Positions 44,046 to 52,916 of a stretch of 64,000 nt of DNA are shown in pieces. The stretch is from Rhizobium sp. ASV20 (GTDB lineage: Bacteria; Pseudomonadota; Alphaproteobacteria; Rhizobiales; Rhizobiaceae): NCBI RefSeq assembly GCF_016429015.1, contig NZ_JAELTU010000005.1, positions 24,835-88,834 on the forward strand, written 5' to 3'. The notes below the pieces were generated by a model, which was not told the DNA's origin, ran no database searches, and saw nothing but the letters and a program-made list of their open reading frames with translations. Position numbers and translations under genes: made by a program. Positions within the stretch are counted from its first letter, which is position 1. Every line of letters starts with the position of its first letter.

Positions 44046-45079
44046 ACCGTCCTCCGGGCGCGATAAAGAATGATTGCGAAGGCCGGAGCCCCGAAGAGTG
44101 CGGTCACCACGCCGATCGGCAGGATCTGCTGGGGAATGATGATCCGGGAAACGATATCGGCGGCGACCATGAAGATCGCACCGCCAAGCGCCGCCGCCGG
44201 CAAGAGGCGGTCATGATTGGGACCGACCATGAAACGAGCTGCATGCGGAATGACGAGCCCGACGAAGCCGATCGAACCGACGATACTGACGACTGCCGCC
44301 GTCATGAAAGCCGTCGTCCCCAAGAGCACGATCTGCGCGCGGCGCACGGCAATACCGAGCGATGCGGCGGCATCGGTCCCGAAAACGAAAGCATCGAGCA
44401 CGCGGACATGCGCCATGCAGATTATGAAGCCGACTATGGCGATCGGTCCGGAAAGATAGACATCCGGCCAGCGTACGGCGCTCATCGAACCGAGAAGCCA
44501 GAACATCACGCCCCTCGCCTGCTCGGCGTTCGCGGATGTGGTGACGATGTAGGATGTCAGTGCATTGAAAAGCTGCGAACCGGCGACGCCACAGAGGATG
44601 ATGCGTTCGCTGGTGCCGCCGACGCCGGCTGCGAGCAGACCGACAAACAGGAAGGCGGCAACCGCGCCAATGAAGGCACCGCTGGAAAGCCCCAGAACCC
44701 CGTAGCCAAGACCGAGGATCATGATGCAAACCGCGCCCGTGGAGGCGCCGGCCGAAATGCCGAGAACATACGGTTCTGCGAGCGGATTGCGCAGCAAGGC
44801 CTGCAGGATCACGCCACTCAACGCCAACGATGCCCCGGCACTTGCCGCAACGAGCGCTCGGCTGAGGCGATAATCCCAGACGATGCCCTGATGTATCCGG
44901 CTTAGCTCGAAATCCGTTCCGAACAACCTGTTAGACACGGCCTTTGCCGTCGTCGATAGCGGAATCGAAATCTCGCCGATGGAGACCGCAAGGCTGATCA
45001 TGAAGGCCAACAGGAGGAACGCGACCATGGTGAGCGCCAATAGCGCCCACCTGTCTCGCCGCTCTGCGATCAGACGCAT
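44042..45079 (-). CDS. btuC: Cobalamin ABC importer permease (BtuC/FecCD type)
   Basis: 345 residues with about ten membrane segments. RNPLAEPYVLGISAGAST is the FecCD/BtuC signature, and GTSERIILCGVAGSQLFNAL and FVGLVIPHAARFMVGPNHDR are further hallmarks, the latter being next to the ATPase contact loop. It is two bases after the binding-protein stop and overlaps the ATPase gene. Confidence 0.88.
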   Translation of the reverse strand: MRLIAERRDRWALLALTMVAFLLLAFMISLAVSIGEISIPLSTTAKAVSNRLFGTDFELSRIHQGIVWDYRLSRALVAASAGASLALSGVILQALLRNPLAEPYVLGISAGASTGAVCIMILGLGYGVLGLSSGAFIGAVAAFLFVGLLAAGVGGTSERIILCGVAGSQLFNALTSYIVTTSANAEQARGVMFWLLGSMSAVRWPDVYLSGPIAIVGFIICMAHVRVLDAFVFGTDAAASLGIAVRRAQIVLLGTTAFMTAAVVSIVGSIGFVGLVIPHAARFMVGPNHDRLLPAAALGGAIFMVAADIVSRIIIPQQILPIGVVTALFGAPAFAIILYRARRTV

Positions 45080-45081
45080 AT

Positions 45082-46140
45082 TTACTGCGCCAGACCGAAG
45101 GACTTAATGCCCTTGGCCAGTATCTCGATGCCGTCGATGGTTCGGATGGTCGGGTTCATCGATTGCGCATCCATCATCACGAAATGCTTGTTCTTGACGG
45201 CGTCAAGCTGGCTGGTGACCGGGTCCTTTTCGAGGAAGGCGAGTTTGACCTTCGGATCGTCGGCCGCATAGCGGCGGCGGTCCATCGTCGCGATGACGAT
45301 CACGGCAGGGTTGGCCTGTGCGATGGTTTCCCATCCGACCAGCGGCCATTCCTCTTCCGTCGTCACCACATTCTTGGCGCCGAGTGTTTTGAGGATGTAG
45401 GCAGGTGCGCTGTTCTTACCGGCAATATAGGCATCGCCGCTGACTTCCTTGCTGGAGAACCAGAATACGATCGGCAGGTCCTTGGCCTTGGCGCCGGCAA
45501 TCGATGCGACAGCATCCGCCTCACGCTTCTTCAGATCGGCAACCAGCGCGTCACCGCGATCCTTGACATCAAAGATCTGCGCGAGTTCGTTGATCTCCTG
45601 GTAGACGAGATCCATCGTGAACAGCTCCTTGCGCACGCCATCGCCGCCCTCGGCGTTGATCTTGGCGACGCAATCGGTTGGCGCAACGTAAGTGTTGATG
45701 CCGAGCTGGGAGAATTGGTCACGCTTGCCGACGGAACCCTGCGTGCCGACATGCCATTCGAACTCGGCGGCAACAAGATCGGGCTCCTTGCCGACAACGG
45801 ATTCGAAGCTTGGGTCATTGTCGGCAAGCCGCGGAATCTTGCTGTTGGCCTCTGCATATTGCGGCAGCACTGGGCCGACCCAGACGGCCGTGCCGGCAAT
45901 CTTGTCGGCAAGGCCGAGCGAAAGCAGGATCTCGGTCATGCCCTGACCGATGGATACGATCTTGGCGGGCGCCTTCTGGAAGGTGACCGGCTGGCCGCAA
46001 TTGTTGATGGTGAGCGGATACTGGGTCGCGGCAAACCCCGAGGCGGCGAAGCCGGTGAGCCCAAGGGCAAATGTTATGGTCGAAAAAAAAATGGCGCATG
46101 AAAGGTCTCGATCGGAATGAGAGATTGGCGGCGTCGGCAC
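45082..46140 (-). CDS. btuF: Cobalamin ABC importer binding protein (BtuF type); start region uncertain
   Basis: 352 residues if started at the GTG at 46140. The mature part has PAKIVSIGQGMTEILLSLGL and VFWFSSKEVSGDAYIAGKNS, and belongs to the periplasmic-binding fold of the FecB/BtuF class. The start is doubtful: no good ribosome site precedes the GTG, and the first 15 residues are unusual for a signal peptide. Nine consecutive T residues (minus strand; 46082-46090) interrupt the signal-peptide region; with eight T, an ATG at 46099 would give MRHFFSTITFALGLTGFAAS, a textbook signal peptide. Either a homopolymer sequencing or real frameshift, or an atypical start, is possible. Gene order and the riboswitch at 46262-46500 support cobalamin as ligand. 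Confidence 0.72.
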   Translation of the reverse strand: MPTPPISHSDRDLSCAIFFSTITFALGLTGFAASGFAATQYPLTINNCGQPVTFQKAPAKIVSIGQGMTEILLSLGLADKIAGTAVWVGPVLPQYAEANSKIPRLADNDPSFESVVGKEPDLVAAEFEWHVGTQGSVGKRDQFSQLGINTYVAPTDCVAKINAEGGDGVRKELFTMDLVYQEINELAQIFDVKDRGDALVADLKKREADAVASIAGAKAKDLPIVFWFSSKEVSGDAYIAGKNSAPAYILKTLGAKNVVTTEEEWPLVGWETIAQANPAVIVIATMDRRRYAADDPKVKLAFLEKDPVTSQLDAVKNKHFVMMDAQSMNPTIRTIDGIEILAKGIKSFGLAQ

Positions 46141-46236
46141 GACTGCTCAGACGGACCACCCGTTGGAAAGAGTCCAATCAAGGCCGAAAAATACCTGGCA
46201 ATGTCGAAGGTTCAGGTCAATCATTCTCTGTCCTTT

Positions 46237-46254
46237 CCGGGCATCCCCGCCCGG
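46237..46254 (-). promoter_or_regulatory. Probable expression-platform hairpin of the riboswitch
   Basis: CCGGGC (46237-46242) and GCCCGG (46249-46254) form a 6-bp stem directly before an AAAGGA ribosome site on the minus transcript. Alternative pairing with the riboswitch could hide or expose that site. The site feeds an ATG at 46224 that opens a 25-codon frame (see findings), not directly btuF. Confidence 0.4.
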
Positions 46255-46261
46255 GTGATTG

Positions 46262-46500
46262 GATCGTGATCGACGGCAGGTCTCCTGGCTTGCGGATATC
46301 TGACGATCATCTGCCTTCCCGCGATCGTGGTCGCAGTGGCACGGCCCTCAAGCCTTCGGACATGAACAAAAATCCCGTTCACACCCGGATGATCGGCAAT
46401 CCGCTTACAGTTGCGGGGGCAGCCACGGTCTAGGTCCCTTTTGGGTCGTCCTCACCGTGTTCCCTATTAATCCCCGCGGAGTCTTCCTTGGGGAACCGTC
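46262..46500 (-). ncRNA. Cobalamin (B12) riboswitch
   Basis: On the minus strand the aptamer's conserved elements occur in the correct order: GATTAATAGGGAACACGGTG near the 5' end (about 46474-46455), then CCCCCGCAACTGTAAGCGG (about 46424-46400), a variable arm, and finally the B12 box AGCCAGGAGACCTGCC (46290-46275). Order and spacing match the RF00174 class. It lies upstream of the BtuFCD-like genes in the sense orientation, so it should shut off the operon when cobalamin is abundant. Confidence 0.93.
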
Positions 46501-46505
46501 GAGTC

Positions 46506-46534
46506 CAGTTAAGCCGGGCGGTCGGTTCCGTCAA
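46506..46534 (-). promoter_or_regulatory. Probable promoter driving the cobalamin riboswitch
   Basis: On the minus strand TTGACG (46534-46529) is followed after 17 bases by TAACTG (46511-46506). Transcription would begin near 46499, exactly where the aptamer begins. Confidence 0.5.
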
Positions 46535-46605
46535 GAACACAGCGGTAGAAACAAGGCCAGGAACACGACACGGCGAGGTTGGCGGAAGGGCGCCCAGCTA
46601 CAATC

Positions 46606-47700
46606 CTATGCGGTTTCAGCCAGTTCAACGCGGTTTCTTCCGCCGGCCTTTGCGCGGTAAAGCGCCTTGTCGGCGGCTTCGAGAACATATTTGAAGTCGG
46701 TCGATGGCTCAAAGGAACAGGCAATGCCGATGCTGGCGGTGACATGGACCGTTTCCTGGCCGAACATCAGGACCGTTGTCTCGATATCGTGGCGGATCTT
46801 TTCGGCAACGATGCCGGCGGCCCGCATATCCGTATTGGGCAACAGCACGACAATTTCCTCGCCGCCATAGCGAGCGGCTATGTCGGTCTTGCGCACCGTT
46901 CGCCGGATCACATCAGCCACCCGAGCCAGGACCGTATCGCCGAAGGAGTGGCCCCAATTGTCATTGATCTTCTTGAAATGGTCGATATCGAGCATGATGA
47001 TCGAAAAAGGAACCCGCCGCATACCGGCTTCCTTGCTGCAGCGATCGCCTTCCCGCTGCAGAACCCGACGGTTCGGCAGCTGCGTCAGAGGATCGAGCGT
47101 GGCTTCGTTTTCGAGCGCACGCTGGATACTGATGCGGTAGCTTTCTTTCTCAAGCAAGTCCGACAGTAGCATGACGCCGAGGATGTTGACGATCGTCACC
47201 GGCAGCGTCGCCGAGATCAGAAGTTCGCGCGCAACGGACCATGGCAGGAAAACGAGAACGACGAGAGACGTCGTCGTCGCAAGGCCGAACAGAGCCGAGC
47301 GTCTCCACCCGGTGCCTGTCAATTTTCGCGGCAGAAGCGTCAGAACATATCCTGCGGTCGCAACGATCAAAATGCCGGCAACCCCGCTCACGGCTCCCAG
47401 ACCGCCAACCAGGTAACGAAACACGGCCATCATGAAGGCCGCAACGACGGTGCCGACGATACCGCCATAAATGGGTGTCAGAACAAGCAGGATAGAACGT
47501 CCGTCCTGAATGACGCCGGGCATGAGTCGAATGGGATCGCCCATCGACAGAATGCCGCCGAGACCGAAGAGCAATCCGACGGCAATGGATTTCAGAATGC
47601 CGCGCTCGATAGTCCGGGTGACCAAAGAATAGGCATAGACGATGATCGCCACCTGCCCGAGGACGCGCACCAGGGAAGGCAAGTGCGTCTGAATTTCCAT
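46606..47700 (-). CDS. Membrane-bound diguanylate cyclase (GGDEF) with 5TM-LYT sensor
   Basis: 364 residues from the ATG at 47700 (AGGA seven bases before). The N-terminal 190 residues hold about five to six membrane helices of the 5TM-5TMR_LYT type (LGGILSMGDPIRLMPGVIQD is typical). The C-terminal domain carries the catalytic site RYGGEEIVVLL (GGEEF-like, active form) and the inhibitory I-site RKTD five residues before it; DPLTQLPNRR marks the domain start. It should make cyclic di-GMP from GTP, with product feedback. No EAL domain is present. It is a single gene between the btu riboswitch and the HlyD operon. Confidence 0.9.
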   Translation of the reverse strand: MEIQTHLPSLVRVLGQVAIIVYAYSLVTRTIERGILKSIAVGLLFGLGGILSMGDPIRLMPGVIQDGRSILLVLTPIYGGIVGTVVAAFMMAVFRYLVGGLGAVSGVAGILIVATAGYVLTLLPRKLTGTGWRRSALFGLATTTSLVVLVFLPWSVARELLISATLPVTIVNILGVMLLSDLLEKESYRISIQRALENEATLDPLTQLPNRRVLQREGDRCSKEAGMRRVPFSIIMLDIDHFKKINDNWGHSFGDTVLARVADVIRRTVRKTDIAARYGGEEIVVLLPNTDMRAAGIVAEKIRHDIETTVLMFGQETVHVTASIGIACSFEPSTDFKYVLEAADKALYRAKAGGRNRVELAETA

Positions 47701-48384
47701 CAACGTTCCTAATCCTCGCGCGGAGCCATAGCGAACAGGCAAGCCACGCCATAGTCGAAGTCAGAATGAAATACCAAAAAATCTCTACAAGATAGTTTAT
47801 CGATCTCCCCACACAGGGAAGAAGCGGCTGCGCCTTTCAAATTGCTACAGGAAATGATGATCATCGCGATGACAGAGTTTTCAAAATGGCGCCCCTGGAT
47901 ATCCCAGCCTTCAGTGTTTGCGACCTGCAGCCTCCGAGGTCGCGGATTTCCCGGACATAGCCGGATCAAGAACAAGCAAGCCTATGGAAGCTGGGGTGGA
48001 TGATTTGCCCCTTTTGTGGAGGCGGTACCGACCGAGCCTATCTGGAGTTTTCCGCAGGATGGTCAAGAACCGCCAGCTTAATTAGAAGATCGAACGACAC
48101 AATCCGTGCCCGACGGAGCCGGCTGGTTGGCAACTCAAGCGCGGATAGGCGTTAAGTTGCTCCACGACAAGTGCTTTTGTTGTTTTCCTCTGCTACAGTT
48201 CGCATGGAAACATGGCAATCGCCGGCACAGGAACAGTCGGCCGACATAGCGACGATGACGCGGACCAGCGCGGATGCGCTTCCTGTCTCGCCATCGCCGC
48301 AACCCCGGCCAGTTCATGAAGCATGCGCCTGCCGTCAACTGTTGGGAGGCGCAAGCCTCCAAGGCAAACTCGGGAGGCGACTGT
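47701..48384. other. Intergenic region between divergent genes
   Basis: 684 bp separating the diguanylate cyclase and the HlyD operon. No gene could be supported; small frames on both strands lack ribosome sites and family content. The region is less GC-rich than the surrounding genes (for example 47760-47880) and holds both divergent promoters. A duplicated GGGAGGCG motif lies at its right end. Confidence 0.45.
48344..48379 (+). promoter_or_regulatory. Candidate translational switch in the hlyD leader
   Basis: GGGAGGCG occurs twice (48344-48351 and 48372-48379). The second copy contains the ribosome binding site of the HlyD gene (start 48385). Between them, GCCTCC (48355-48360) can pair with either copy: with the first through a GCAA tetraloop, or with the second, hiding the ribosome site. 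Confidence 0.4.
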
Positions 48385-49365
48385 ATGTTGCGAACGCTTC
48401 GTGTTGTGATCGGCATCGTGATCGTTGGAGTGCTCGGTGTCCTGTTATGGTTTGCCACGAGGCCTCCGCCACTGATCGTGCAAGGTGAAGTTTCAGCCAA
48501 TCGAGTGGACATCAGCCCGCGGGTTTCTGGGCGGGTTGCCAAGCTGAATGCCGATGTCGGCGATAATATCGAGCGCGGCGCTGTCATCGCCGAACTGGAA
48601 AGCCCGCAGCTGACCGCCGCGCTGCATATGTCCGAGGCGGCACTATCTGTCGCCGAAGCCGATCTTGTCAGAGTCAACAGCACCCGGCCGGAGACGATCG
48701 CAGCCCGTCAGGCCGAGCTGGCTGCTGCCGATGCGGATGTCACACTTTATCAGGAGGATGCTGGCCGTCAGGGCAGGCTGATCACGACAGGAGCGTCGAC
48801 ACAGGCGCGCGTCGACGAAACAGCCCGCAACCTCGAAGCCGCCATCCGCAAGCGCGAGTCGGCCCAAGCCAATCTCCAGCTAGCGATCGCTGGCGCGAGC
48901 AAGGAGGAAAAGGCCCTCGCCGCAGCGCAGGTCGAACAGGCAAAGGCCTCGCTTAACCAGCAGCAAACCAACGTCCATGAGCTGACCATCGTCGCGCCGA
49001 TTTCCGCCCAGGTGACGACGCGCGTCGCCGAACTGGGCGAGAACTTTTCCGCAGGCGCCCCTATCTTCTCGCTGATCGACCTGCAGAATCCGTGGTTCAC
49101 CTTCAATCTTCGCGAAGATCTGCTGAAGGGCCTGAAGGTCGGTGACAGTTTCGACGTCACCGTACCGGCACTCGGCGAAGACAAGATCCCGGTAAAGGTG
49201 ACCATGATCAATGCACAGGGGCAATATGCCACCTGGCGGGCGACACGGGCAACGGGCGACTTCGATCTGCGCACCTTCGAGGTCCGCGCAACTCCGGCAA
49301 AGCCCGTACAAGGCCTGCGTCCCGGCATGAGTGTCATTGCATCCTGGCCGCCGGCAGGGCACTGA
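48385..49365 (+). CDS. HlyD/EmrA-type membrane-fusion protein
   Basis: 326 residues from the ATG at 48385, with GGGAGG seven bases upstream. One N-terminal membrane anchor (about 6-24), then a lipoyl-like half (VSGRVAKLNADVGDNIERGA), a coiled-coil hairpin (about 75-185, rich in Ala, Glu and Gln), the second lipoyl half (TIVAPISAQVTTRVAELGEN) and a beta-barrel domain. It links an inner-membrane transporter to the outside. Two ABC-2 permease genes follow with overlaps or short spacing, so the three act together in export. Confidence 0.85.
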   Translation: MLRTLRVVIGIVIVGVLGVLLWFATRPPPLIVQGEVSANRVDISPRVSGRVAKLNADVGDNIERGAVIAELESPQLTAALHMSEAALSVAEADLVRVNSTRPETIAARQAELAAADADVTLYQEDAGRQGRLITTGASTQARVDETARNLEAAIRKRESAQANLQLAIAGASKEEKALAAAQVEQAKASLNQQQTNVHELTIVAPISAQVTTRVAELGENFSAGAPIFSLIDLQNPWFTFNLREDLLKGLKVGDSFDVTVPALGEDKIPVKVTMINAQGQYATWRATRATGDFDLRTFEVRATPAKPVQGLRPGMSVIASWPPAGH

Positions 49366-49366
49366 G

Positions 49367-50599
49367 ATGATGGCGAAAGGGCGATTGCGCCCCGGCTTCC
49401 TGACAGTCTTCAGACGGGAATTCGACCATTTCCGGCGGCGACCGTTCCTGCTGTTCCTGACGACCGTGTTGCCGCTTCTGCTCATGGCCGTGCTTGCCGC
49501 CGTCTTCAGCGCCGGCCTTGCCACAAAGCTGCCGATAGCCGTCCTCGATCTCGACAACAGCGATCTTTCAAGGACGATTATCCGGACAGTCGATGCCACG
49601 CCGGATGCAGCCGTCGCTCGCAATGTCAGCGATCTCGCCGAAGGGCGGCAGCTGATCCTGTCCGGCACTGTCCACGGGCTTTTGATGCTGCCGCGCAATC
49701 TTCAACGTGACGTCTTTTCCGGTCGTCGCCCGGAGGTCGTCTTCTTCTACAATACCCAGACGATGACGACGGGCAATCTGACGCTGCGCGGCGTCAGCGC
49801 CGCGGTACAGACCGTCGCGGCCGGCATAAGGCTGTCGTTGCGAACCTCGCAGGGCCAACCTCTCGACGAGGCCGAAGAGCAGCTCGCGCCGATCCCCGTG
49901 CAGGTCAATCCCCTGTTCAACCCGACGCTCAACTACGCCCATTTCCTGCTTGCCGCCCTTTTGCCGAGCGTGCTGCAGGTCATCATCGTCACCACCATGG
50001 CCTATGCAGTCGGCCTCGACGTCGAGACCAGCCATCGACTGCGCATCCTGAGGCGCCTCGGCGATGGATTATGGCCGGCGATGGCGGGGAAAATCCTCCC
50101 CTATACGCTGCTGTTCCTGGTGGTGCTCGGCATTGCCGACTGGGTTCTCTTCAGCCTCTTGGGCATGCCCCTGCGCGGCGACCGCTACCTGCTGCTGGCA
50201 TGCGGCGTTCTGTTTGTGCTGGCCAACCAGCTCATCGGCACGCTGCTGGCCCTGCTCCTGAAGCCGATGGCCAATGCCATCAGCATTGGCACGCTGCTGA
50301 TGGCGCCCGCCTTCGGCTTCATGGGGATCGGCTTTCCAAGGATCGGCATGAATGCCTTTGCCTATTCCTGGGGGCAGATCATCCCCGGCACCTGGTACAT
50401 GACGGCGCGCATTGATCAGACACTGCGCGGAACGCCGCTATACCTGTCCCTGAAGCCGGTTGCCGTGCTGTTGTTCATGGTTGTGCTGCTGGCAGGCCTG
50501 ACGGCCTTGCGGCTCGAGGCAATGCGGGCGCGGCGGCAACGCGAGCGCGAGCAGCCGATCGCACCTGAACCGAACACGTCGGGGAGAGCGGCGGGATGA
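49367..50599 (+). CDS. ABC-2-type exporter permease (first)
   Basis: 410 residues from the ATG at 49367. One N-terminal membrane helix (about 29-48) is followed by a large periplasmic loop (about 50-190), then about five membrane helices (from about 200 to 385) as in YhhJ/YbhR-type ABC-2 permeases. PLFNPTLNYAHFLLAALLPS is the typical re-entry into the membrane. There is no ATP-binding domain. The C-terminus is Arg/Pro-rich. Its stop overlaps the next gene by ATGA. Confidence 0.82.
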   Translation: MMAKGRLRPGFLTVFRREFDHFRRRPFLLFLTTVLPLLLMAVLAAVFSAGLATKLPIAVLDLDNSDLSRTIIRTVDATPDAAVARNVSDLAEGRQLILSGTVHGLLMLPRNLQRDVFSGRRPEVVFFYNTQTMTTGNLTLRGVSAAVQTVAAGIRLSLRTSQGQPLDEAEEQLAPIPVQVNPLFNPTLNYAHFLLAALLPSVLQVIIVTTMAYAVGLDVETSHRLRILRRLGDGLWPAMAGKILPYTLLFLVVLGIADWVLFSLLGMPLRGDRYLLLACGVLFVLANQLIGTLLALLLKPMANAISIGTLLMAPAFGFMGIGFPRIGMNAFAYSWGQIIPGTWYMTARIDQTLRGTPLYLSLKPVAVLLFMVVLLAGLTALRLEAMRARRQREREQPIAPEPNTSGRAAG

Positions 50600-51750
50600 A
50601 GGATATGTTGACGATCTGCCGCATCGAACTGAAGCGCGTGCTGACGCTGAAGCCGGCCTTTTCCGTGCTGGTCGTCGCCGCAATGATCTATGCCGTGCTC
50701 TACCCGCAACCTTATCGCACCGAAGCCCTGCGCCACGTGCCGATCGCCGTCGTCGATCTCGACGGCACGGACAGCAGCCGGGATCTTGCCCGCCGTATCG
50801 ACGCATCGCCCGATGTCGCGGTCGGCGGCGTTTTTCCCGATCGGCCAAGCGCCGAGCGCGAGGTCTATGCCCGCAACCTCTCCGGCCTTCTCGTCATTCC
50901 GAAGTATTTCGAACGCGACCTGCTGCACGGCCGGCAGTCGCCGATCGCGCTCTATGCCGACGCCAGCTACTTCCTGATCTATCAGCGTATTTCGGGCGGC
51001 GTCTCCGCCGTCGCAAAGACCATGGGAGCCACCATCGAGACGGCCCGGCTGGTCGCCGCCGATGTCGATCCCCGCACGGCCGCGGCCGCCACCGATCCGA
51101 TGCCGTTCACGGCGGTGCCGCTGTTCAATCCGCAAGGTGGCTATGCGACCTATATCCTGCCCGCCGCCTTTATCCTGATCATGCAGCAGACGCTGCTGAT
51201 CGGTGTCGGCCTGCTCGGCACCTACAGGAACGAAGCGATCGGGACCGGGCCTGCGGCCTCGATCGGGCCGGTGGCCGTCGTCATGGGAAAGCTGCTCGCC
51301 TATCTGATCATGGAAGTCGTCATCGCGCCGTTCTATCTGATCGTCATTCCCTATCTCTACAACATCCCCCGCCTCGGCACGCCGCTGTCGATATTCGTAT
51401 TCGCTCTGCCCTTCGTGCTGGCCGTCAGTGCTCTCGGACTGGTGATCGCCAGCCTCTTTCGCAGCCCCCTGACAGTACAGCTCGTCTCGGCAGCGCTCGG
51501 CATACCCTTTCTCTTCCTTGCCGGCTTTTCCTGGCCGACCGAGGCAATACCGCCCTTCCTGCACGCCATCGCGACCGTTCTGCCCAGCACCTCAGCCATC
51601 AATGGCATTGTCGCAACCGCACAGCTCGGCGCGCCACTACACGATGTGCGGCTGCCCTTCCTCACTCTCTGGATCCTCGCCGTGCTCTACACAATCATCG
51701 CGATCCTTCTCGAAAGCCGAAGCAGACGCCGGCTCGCTCCGCGGGCCTGA
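50596..51750 (+). CDS. ABC-2-type exporter permease (second)
   Basis: 384 residues, paralogous in plan to the preceding gene: a membrane helix at about 18-38, a periplasmic domain with VPIAVVDLDGTDSSRDLARR, then PLFNPQGGYATYILPAAFIL and five membrane helices. It likely forms a heterodimer with the first permease. No ATPase gene is in the operon; it ends here, and a LacI gene faces it on the other strand after 29 bp. Confidence 0.82.
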   Translation: MKDMLTICRIELKRVLTLKPAFSVLVVAAMIYAVLYPQPYRTEALRHVPIAVVDLDGTDSSRDLARRIDASPDVAVGGVFPDRPSAEREVYARNLSGLLVIPKYFERDLLHGRQSPIALYADASYFLIYQRISGGVSAVAKTMGATIETARLVAADVDPRTAAAATDPMPFTAVPLFNPQGGYATYILPAAFILIMQQTLLIGVGLLGTYRNEAIGTGPAASIGPVAVVMGKLLAYLIMEVVIAPFYLIVIPYLYNIPRLGTPLSIFVFALPFVLAVSALGLVIASLFRSPLTVQLVSAALGIPFLFLAGFSWPTEAIPPFLHAIATVLPSTSAINGIVATAQLGAPLHDVRLPFLTLWILAVLYTIIAILLESRSRRRLAPRA

Positions 51751-51779
51751 CCACGGCTGCGAGAAATGAGAGTGAGGGG

Positions 51780-52787
51780 TTAAATCCGGCGGCAGGAATT
51801 GCCGGGGACGAATTTCGGCGTCAGCACAAAATCCTGCGGCGGCTCGACCGCAGCTTGAGGATTGGTGATGCGGTGCATGAGGCGGCGCGCAATGATACCG
51901 CCGAGCGCCAGCGTATCCTGAACCACCATTGTGATGCGCGGTGTGATGACCGAGCTCCATTGCACATTGTCGATCATGGCCAGCGAGATATCCTCGGGAC
52001 AGCGAAAGCCCAGTTCCTGCATGGCCTGCAAGGCTGAAAGTGCAACCGTATTGTTGGCGCCGAGGATCGCGGTCGGACGCTCCGGCTGGATGAGCAGGCG
52101 CATCGCCGCCTCGTATCCCGCGGTGCGGGTGAACTGTCCGTCGACGACGAAGTTGGGATTAACCTCGATGCCAGCATTTGCCATCGTATCGGTGAACCCG
52201 CGATAGCGCTCCGTCGCGGTGTGCATATGGCTCGGCCCGGTGATGAAGGCGATGCGCCTGTGGCCGAGCTGGAGAAGGTGCTCCGTCAGCATCGCGCCGG
52301 CCAAATGATTATCGGAGCCGACGAAATCGCGCTCTATGCCGGCGACCTTCTGGTCGAAACAGACGACCGGCACATTCAGGCCAGCGATGAAATCGAGGTA
52401 GCCCTGATCGTGCCCGGAGGGCGAGAGCGCCAGACCCGCGGTCTTGAGGCCAATCAGATGCTCGACCATCGCTCTCTCACGATCCGTCTTGCCTGAGGAA
52501 TCCGTGACGACGACAAAGTGCTCGTGATCGAGTGCATAATTCTCCAGCTCACGCCGGATATCCCCGAAAAACGGATTGCCGACATTGCCGACCACGAAGC
52601 CGATCATGCGGCTGCGCCCCCGTGCCAGGCTTTGCGCAAGCGGATCGGCAACGAAACCGACGGAGGCGATCGCCTGGCGGATTTTCTCCAATGTCTTCTG
52701 GCTGACTCGCGCTGGATTGCTTAAAGCCAGCGACACCGTTGAAACGGACACGTCAGCGAGTTTGGCGACGTCGCGAATAGTTGCCAT
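51780..52787 (-). CDS. LacI-family transcriptional repressor
   Basis: 335 residues. The N-terminal helix-turn-helix is RDVAKLADVSVSTVSLALSN, and the rest is a periplasmic-binding-protein-like effector domain (FVVGNVGNPFFGDIRRELEN; GADNH-type loop). The start codon has almost no ribosome site and lies just inside a candidate operator half (52794-52807). It is divergent from the alpha-fucosidase/sugar-importer operon, which it very probably represses, with fucose or a fucoside as the likely inducer (inference). Confidence 0.88.
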   Translation of the reverse strand: MATIRDVAKLADVSVSTVSLALSNPARVSQKTLEKIRQAIASVGFVADPLAQSLARGRSRMIGFVVGNVGNPFFGDIRRELENYALDHEHFVVVTDSSGKTDRERAMVEHLIGLKTAGLALSPSGHDQGYLDFIAGLNVPVVCFDQKVAGIERDFVGSDNHLAGAMLTEHLLQLGHRRIAFITGPSHMHTATERYRGFTDTMANAGIEVNPNFVVDGQFTRTAGYEAAMRLLIQPERPTAILGANNTVALSALQAMQELGFRCPEDISLAMIDNVQWSSVITPRITMVVQDTLALGGIIARRLMHRITNPQAAVEPPQDFVLTPKFVPGNSCRRI

Positions 52788-52793
52788 AAATTT

Positions 52794-52807
52794 TTCGAAC
52801 CGTTTCT
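52794..52807. promoter_or_regulatory. Second candidate LacI-family operator, next to the repressor's own start
   Basis: TTCGAACCGTTTCT (52794-52807) matches the central part of the perfect 18-bp operator at 52949-52966 with one change (AACCGTTT instead of AACCGGTT). Its place just upstream of the repressor start suggests autoregulation or a DNA loop. Confidence 0.45.
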
Positions 52808-52916
52808 ATCGCCGATGACCTTCCGGTTGAAGGTGTTCCTTCCAATGAATCTCTGACACAAATCTAGCATTTGCTGGCTATGAAGCAATATGCCGAAAGA
52901 GGTTTCAACAGCGAGC

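Noticed and set aside
46071..46433. 120-codon plus-strand frame opposite the btuF start and riboswitch
   Set aside because: It lies antisense to the cobalamin aptamer, whose conserved blocks fully explain the sequence.
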